Below, piece after piece: positions 60,211 through 64,000 of a DNA stretch of 64,000 nucleotides (position 1 is the stretch's first letter; every line of letters starts with the position of its first letter). The stretch spans positions 186,001 to 250,000 of the forward strand of contig JADJEV010000002.1 in assembly GCA_016708905.1 (NCBI GenBank), given 5' to 3'. Below the pieces are notes generated by a model. It was not told the DNA's origin. It did no database searches and worked only from the letters and a program-made list of their open reading frames with translations. Position numbers and translations under genes: made by a program. This DNA is from Candidatus Methylophosphatis roskildensis (GTDB lineage Bacteria > Pseudomonadota > Gammaproteobacteria > Burkholderiales > Rhodocyclaceae).

Positions 60211-60723
60211 TCAGGCGGTGACGCGCTTGCGGGTGACCACCAGCGCAGGTGGATGTGCGATCGTTTGGTACACAACACAGTAACGCTCCGTCAGGCGCAG
60301 GGGAGTGGCGAGTTGTTCCTGCGTTGCGTCGGTGTCGAGGTCGAACTGCAACCGAATGCTCTGGAAGCCGACTGTAACTTCCTTTGACAGACCGAGCGTT
60401 CCGCGGAAGTCGAGATCACCCTTGGCCTGGACGGACGCGTCTCGCAACTCGATCCCAAGCGCCGTGGCCATGGCTTTCAGCGTCACGCCAGCACAGGCCA
60501 CCAGAGCTTCCAGCAGCATGTCGTCCGAACAGGCAGCCAGTCCGCTGCCACCGGTGGCCGGATGCAATCCGGCAACAACAAGTGCTTTGCCTGTTTCGAT
60601 CTTGCAGCTGACACCTTCGCCGATACGTCCTTGCGCACGCAGAGTGATGAGCGCCGCCTGCGGCGCCTCGCGATAGTGCTCCTTCAGCGGAGCCTGGACA
60701 GACCGCAAGTCGTTGGCATTCAT
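60211..60723 (-). CDS. OsmC family peroxiredoxin-like protein
   Basis: OsmC/Ohr proteins reduce organic hydroperoxides with two cysteines. The 170-residue protein has the first cysteine in GLAACSDDMLLEALVACAGV and the second in RYCVVYQT, spaced as in OsmC-like proteins. It may protect against peroxides. It reads leftward and starts 34 bases after the left end of an attC site. It could be the last cassette of the array or the first chromosomal gene beyond it; no attC was seen after its stop. Confidence 0.88.
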   Translation of the reverse strand: MNANDLRSVQAPLKEHYREAPQAALITLRAQGRIGEGVSCKIETGKALVVAGLHPATGGSGLAACSDDMLLEALVACAGVTLKAMATALGIELRDASVQAKGDLDFRGTLGLSKEVTVGFQSIRLQFDLDTDATQEQLATPLRLTERYCVVYQTIAHPPALVVTRKRVTA

Positions 60724-60756
60724 GACAGAGGAGTCTCCTCGCGATTGATGTGTAAC

Positions 60757-60825
60757 GCCCGACGTAACGGTGAGCGGCGCTGCGCTGCTTTATCGCGCAG
60801 CGTCCCCTCGACCGCAGGGTTGGGC
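60757..60825 (-). other. attC recombination site 1
   Basis: Read on the minus strand, the 69-base site starts GCCCAAC (R'' box) one base after the stop of the 193-residue cassette gene. CCTGCGGTCGAGGGGACGCT follows. A near-palindromic core, GCTGCGCG...GCGCAGCG, comes next, then CCGCTCACC, which pairs with GGTCGAGGGG with one extra base. It ends GTCGGGC (R' box, one change from GTTGGGC). This is the layout of integron attC sites. Confidence 0.8.
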
Positions 60826-60978
60826 ATCATTTCCAAAAGCACCACCAAGGGGTGTTTCCTTTCGACGTGGGTGCCTTGCCAAGTACTTCGAACTTGTCGT
60901 AATCCACCCCTGGAATCTCCTCATCATGTTTGAATCCAATAACCGACCTGGCCGCGTTCAGAGGAATATCAAAGTAGT

Positions 60979-62587
60979 GGGCGTAGGTCTACCACTGATA
61001 ATAAAAACAATGACTTACGGATATGTCTATAGGGTGCCGAGACGAAACTGGTCTGGCGTAGAGGAAGGTGGGCCGAGCTCATGATAGAAAGGTAGTTGTC
61101 CTGTCAGAGATAACCACCGGAGATCGGCCCATGGAAAGTGTAGCGAAAGTTGGTGCGGAAAAGGGAGTAACACGGGTTGGCGGCAAGGCGCTGGAGCGTC
61201 TGCTGAAGTTCATCGAGGAGCGCAGGTGCGCAGCCACGGCCTTGGAAGAAGGGTTCGAAGCGTTCGAGGGCGAAGTGCACCGGCGCTTTGCCGAAGCGGA
61301 GTCCGAGTTGGTCGGCGAAGAGCTGGCCCGTCTGGATGTCACGCTACCGGAGGTGAGGATCGAGGGCGTGCTCTACCGTCGGGTGGTCAGCGGGGTCGGC
61401 GAGTACATGACGGCTGCCGGGCCGGTCAAGGTGCTGCGCCATCGCTACCGTGCAGCGGGCACCAACGGGGCCAGCGAATGCCCGCTGGAATTACGTGCCG
61501 GGGTCGTGGAGGGGTTTTTCACGCCGCTGGCCGCGCGCATGGGGCTGTGGGTGGTAACGCATCTGACGCCGGCCGAAGGCGAGCAGTTGTTTGACGAACT
61601 GGGGAGCATGAGCCCCTCGCGCAGCAGCCTTGACCGGTTGCCCAAGGCGATCAGCGAGAAGTGGGAAGCGCACCGTGCGCAATGGGAGAGCCAGTTGCGT
61701 GAGCAGCAGGGGCCGCTCACCGAGGCCGCCGTGCTGGCCGTATCGCTCGATGGCGTGATGGCGCCGATGAAAGACGGCCAGCGAGAGGGCAAACGCGAGC
61801 AAAGCCGGCAGGAAGGCAAGTTCACCCGGGGTCCGGCCGGATACCGGGAGGTGGGTTGCGGCACGCTGAGCCACTATGACGGCGCCGGCGAGCGGCTGCG
61901 CACGGTACGCCATGCCCGCATGCCCGAGCCGAAGAAGCGCACCCTGAAGCGGCAATTGGTGGCAGAAGTGGAATTTGCGCTCAAGCGCCAACCGCAGCTA
62001 CGACTGGTCAAGGTTGCCGATGGGGCGCGCGACAACTGGGAATTCCTGGCCAAGGAATTGCCGCCCGGAGAAGAGGTGGTGGACTTCTACCACGCTGCCG
62101 AACATCTGCGTCGTGCCTTTGGCCATGTCTATGGCGAGAGCTCACCCAAAGCGCAGGCGAGCTTCAAGGAATACCGGCAATTGCTGCTCAAGGCCGAGGA
62201 CGGCGTGGGCAAGGTGATCCGCACCCTGGCCTACCATCACGGCCGCAAGCCCCGTTGCAAGGCGCTCAAGCAGGAACTGGCGTACTTCCGGCGCAACCGG
62301 GCGCGCATGGACTATGCGCGGCTGCGTGTGCAGAACCTGCCGATCGGCTCGGGTGTCGTCGAAGCCGCCTGCAAGACTCTGGTTACCCAGCGGATGAAGC
62401 GATCGGGCCAGCGCTGGAGCAGCGACGGCGGTCAGGCCATCCTGACCTTCCGCGCTCTTGCCCAAAGTGAACGCTTCGATGGTGCGTGGAAGCTGGTCTC
62501 TGCAGAATACCGCCGTGACGTCTCTTTCCCCGAAAACGTCGTGCCCATAAATGCCCATCGGGTATCGTCAGTGTGGGAGTTACACCC
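60979..62587 (+). mobile_element. ISKra4-family insertion sequence
   Basis: The 1,609-bp element has imperfect ~25-bp inverted ends. GGGCGTAGGTCTACCACTGA is at the left and, in reverse complement, GGGTGTAACTCCCACACTGA at the right. It is flanked by an 8-bp direct duplication, AAAGTAGT, at 60971-60978 and 62588-62595. It carries one intact transposase gene. It interrupts a cassette gene of opposite orientation. Confidence 0.9.
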
Positions 62588-62594
62588 AAAGTAG
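61131..62594 (+). CDS. ISKra4-family transposase
   Basis: The 487-residue transposase is of the ISKra4 type. It has VLAVSLDGVMAPMKDGQ with the first catalytic aspartate, LVKVADGARDNWEFLAKELP with the second, FYHAAEHLRRAFGHVYGE, and LPIGSGVVEAACKTLVTQRM with the glutamate. I chose the ATG at 61131 (MESVAKVGAEKG). The frame is intact, so this copy may be active. The stop lies 7 bases beyond the inner edge of the right end, inside the target duplication, so the last codons differ between insertion sites. Confidence 0.92.
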   Translation: MESVAKVGAEKGVTRVGGKALERLLKFIEERRCAATALEEGFEAFEGEVHRRFAEAESELVGEELARLDVTLPEVRIEGVLYRRVVSGVGEYMTAAGPVKVLRHRYRAAGTNGASECPLELRAGVVEGFFTPLAARMGLWVVTHLTPAEGEQLFDELGSMSPSRSSLDRLPKAISEKWEAHRAQWESQLREQQGPLTEAAVLAVSLDGVMAPMKDGQREGKREQSRQEGKFTRGPAGYREVGCGTLSHYDGAGERLRTVRHARMPEPKKRTLKRQLVAEVEFALKRQPQLRLVKVADGARDNWEFLAKELPPGEEVVDFYHAAEHLRRAFGHVYGESSPKAQASFKEYRQLLLKAEDGVGKVIRTLAYHHGRKPRCKALKQELAYFRRNRARMDYARLRVQNLPIGSGVVEAACKTLVTQRMKRSGQRWSSDGGQAILTFRALAQSERFDGAWKLVSAEYRRDVSFPENVVPINAHRVSSVWELHPK

Positions 62595-63033
62595 TGGTCA
62601 ACGCCCGCCTTTTCGCCTCCATCGGCCTCTTGTTGCGCCTTGTGAGCGGCAGCCATCGTCTCAAAATCAGGCGGTAGAACTCCTGATGTCTTCAAATGAA
62701 TGGGGCCATCTTCGCCGACGTGTTCGGCTCGCCAGATCATCTTTCCATCTGCCCAATACTCGGCAGAACTGAACATTGTGTGTTCTTCGATCGAGCAAGC
62801 CACGACCGGACTTTGGTCCGATAGCGGACCGAGAACCTTTGGTTTCAGGAATGGCCTATCGCATCTCCTTGCGACGATGAGGAACCAGTTGTCCGGTAGG
62901 ACGCACCCGGACATGGGTTCGCGTGCGTACTCGCAAAACAGGCCGGTGCGGACGATGCCCAAGTGCGACAGTGCCTGCGCTGGATCGGCGCATTGGACTG
63001 CAATCAAGGACAGGGAGTAGCCCATGTTATGAC

Positions 63034-63124
63034 GCCCAACGGAGTAGGCAACAGGCACCCGCGCGAGGCGGGCGGTGCAAAGCTGCGCCGCTGTTCGGGC
63101 GTCCCCTTGACCGCGGCGTTAGGC
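63034..63124 (-). other. attC recombination site 2
   Basis: On the minus strand the 91-base site begins GCCTAAC, continues GCCGCGGTCAAGGGGACGCC and ends GGTGCCTGTTGCCTACTCCG and GTTGGGC. R boxes GCCTAAC and GTTGGGC fit RYYYAAC and GTTRRRY. GGTCAAGGGGAC pairs roughly with GTGCCTGTTGCC. It shares the block GCGGTC(A/G)AGGGGACGC with attC site 1. The split cassette gene starts nine bases after its end. Confidence 0.8.
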
Positions 63125-63561
63125 ACGAAACAGCAAGCCCAACCGCGAGCCTTGCGGCGCAACTGCTCACCGAAAGTGCATCACGAAACCCGGACATCGC
63201 AACGCCTCGATTTCCCGAGAATATGGGCATCAGCGTACCACTGCCCGAGGCCAGCCGGGAAGCGAAGCGACACCGGCCCACGCCGCCGGCGCTGAAAGAC
63301 GCGAACCTCGAAGCGCGCGGTGGAACACCGATAGCGCGTGAGTCGGCAAAGCGACTGCGGCTCAATGTGCGAAAGCGTTCGCCACCGTGACCACGGCTGC
63401 AACCCAATCGGGACGGGCAGATCGAGACAGGCAATGCCACGAAGCGCATGCAACGCCGCTCCCCGACCTGCCACGGCTGAAAGCAAGCAACCATGCGGCT
63501 CGCAGCCCGATGGATGTGGCGCCTCGCGGGTCAAATCGGTTGCGCGTCCCCTCGACCATTC
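63125..63561 (-). other. Probable cassette with no confidently assigned gene
   Basis: This stretch lies between attC site 2 and the partial site 3, where a cassette gene is expected. One minus-strand frame, starting MRFVALPVSICPSRLGCSRG at 63449, stays open but runs through attC site 2. Another ends at 63181. Both are Arg/Ser-rich and lack clear motifs or ribosome sites, so I do not assign a gene. Confidence 0.35.
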
Positions 63562-63568
63562 GTTCGGC
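63540..63568 (-). other. Partial attC-like site 3
   Basis: On the minus strand, 25 bases after the hicA stop, the sequence GCCGAACGAATGGTCGAGGG and GGACGC repeats the R''/L'' block of sites 1 and 2, with one change in the R box. GCAACC and GGTTGC could form the inner stem. A matching right half (L'/R') was not found, so the site may be decayed or truncated. Confidence 0.5.
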
Positions 63569-63593
63569 GACATTTCATCGCGGTGCCCACAGA

Positions 63594-63808
63594 TCACCAG
63601 TCCTCTGGTGTGAGACCTGTGTGCTTGGCAATCCGAGTCAGCATGCGGGGACCAATCTCCTCGCTATCGTGGAACGCGAAAGCGAAATCGGCCCAACCCA
63701 CGCGGTACAACGTGCGGGGTGAACCCGATTGCCGCTTGATTGCCCAGCCGATGGGAAAAAGGGGGCGGCCAGAACGCGTTTGGCCTCTGACGAAGGCCAT
63801 TGGCTCAT
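63594..63808 (-). pseudogene. hicA: HicA-type toxin gene, frameshift in a C5/T5 run
   Basis: HicA toxins are small mRNA interferases. The start ATG at 63808 overlaps the hicB stop (ATGA) and reads MSQWPSSEAKRVLAA. The rest, LFPIGWAIKRQSGSPRTLYR and HDSEEIGPRMLTRIAKHTGL, is in another frame. The break is at a run of five G and five A on the plus strand (63756-63765); one more base gives a typical HicA of ~71 residues. An in-frame ATG in the second frame could still yield a nearly complete protein. The conserved HicA histidine position reads Pro (GSPRT). Confidence 0.7.
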
Positions 63809-64000
63809 GCTGCAGCAGGCAGCGAGATATTGATCTCAAGTGCACGAGTCTCGCCGTGCTCCAGGCGTTCGGCGATAACTCGAAGTGCGAGAACCTCGGC
63901 CCTTGCCATTCTGTCATCGGCGGGCGTTCCGTAGGAAAGCACGCTGGGCAACTGTGGAACCTCGGCAAGCCAACGTCTGTCTTGCTCCTGCTCACACTTT
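63805..64000 (-). CDS. hicB: HicB-type antitoxin, C-terminal part (5' end outside window)
   Basis: The visible 64 codons read CEQEQDRRWLAEVPQLPSVL, then ARAEVLALRVIAERLEHGE and a short end, INISLPAAA. This is the partly degraded RNase H-like HicB domain that binds HicA. The stop overlaps the hicA start by three bases, the antitoxin-first order also seen in many integron cassettes. The N terminus and any attC on its far side lie beyond the window. Confidence 0.8.
   Translation of the reverse strand, partial: KCEQEQDRRWLAEVPQLPSVLSYGTPADDRMARAEVLALRVIAERLEHGETRALEINISLPAAA

Larger units (their letters stand above)
60827..63025 (-). pseudogene. Cassette gene for a 193-residue protein, split by an insertion sequence
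   Basis: The minus-strand frame from ATG 63025 reads MGYSLSLIAVQCADPAQALS to KAGVDHYF at 62588. On the other side of the insertion it resumes as DIPLNAARSVIGFKHDEEIP and ends PWWCFWK at 60827. Removing the element and one 8-bp duplication gives a continuous 193-residue protein. I do not recognise its family. The gene starts 9 bases after attC site 2 and ends one base before attC site 1, so it is a complete integron cassette that was later interrupted. Confidence 0.85.

Noticed and set aside
1..64000. tRNA, rRNA or known riboswitch genes
   Set aside because: No cloverleaf-like or rRNA sequence, and no riboswitch signature, was noticed by eye. A covariance-model scan would be decisive and was not possible here.

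Overview
This 64 kb window is GC-rich bacterial chromosome. Gene content and order point to a betaproteobacterium, tentatively Rhodocyclales-like. The evidence is the recA-recX, lptB-rpoN-hpf-ptsN-hprK and rapZ gene groups, a NusG-II/Gx-transporter pair, ubiX and ubiE, a PEP-CTERM protein and a sigma54-type rtc operon. No rRNA or tRNA gene and no CRISPR array was seen. Housekeeping genes are intact. Many accessory genes carry frameshifts, deletions or insertions.

Layout. 1-5044: end of recA, recX, lptB, rpoN, hpf, ptsN, hprK. 5120-7214: an IS1634-like element whose right end abuts the ribosome site of a PsiF-like gene. 7224-13822: a CsgG-like lipoprotein, a cyclase-FHA protein, a pteridine-reductase-like SDR divergent from a MidA-type methyltransferase, a thioesterase and a dihaem cytochrome c. 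14210-18235: a compact plus-strand run with a LOG protein and leucine-catabolism-type enzymes (LiuC-like hydratase, HMG-CoA lyase). 18418-22308: rapZ, NusG-II protein, Gx transporter, ubiX, a LON-domain protein and a UbiE-type methyltransferase. 22353-26507: a graveyard of a histidine kinase, an HsdM fragment and a broken GmrSD-type DUF262/DUF1524 protein, followed by an intact Doc/AbrB toxin-antitoxin pair. 26807-34725: dps and oxyR (with an unusual C208A change), a Do-family protease, a GDSL esterase and an Orn/Lys/Arg decarboxylase. 34750-36785: a second IS1634-like element, then a PEP-CTERM gene and an OPT transporter pseudogene. 42597-47070: rtcA and rtcB with the divergent activator rtcR.

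The most striking region is 48238-54397. A RelE-like/SF1-helicase/ankyrin protein is followed by a compact operon with every part of a bacterial ubiquitin-like conjugation pathway. In order these are a membrane-anchored zinc-ribbon protein, an E1-like ThiF enzyme, a ubiquitin-like protein, an E2-like enzyme with the eukaryotic-type HPN motif and active-site cysteine, and a JAMM peptidase. Such operons are known from comparative genomics, and the Bil and Bub types act against phage. The gene order, the zinc-ribbon partner and the non-glycine end of the ubiquitin-like protein make this version worth testing.

54422-60032: gltA, fba, small metabolic genes and a frameshifted mandelate-racemase-family gene, with palindromes that supply the stop codons of neighbouring genes. 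60211 to the end: an OsmC gene and then what looks like a leftward-reading integron cassette array. It has two well-formed attC sites and one partial one, a cassette gene split by an ISKra4-type insertion sequence with an 8-bp target duplication, and a hicBA cassette running off the right edge. No integrase is visible, so it would lie beyond position 64000.
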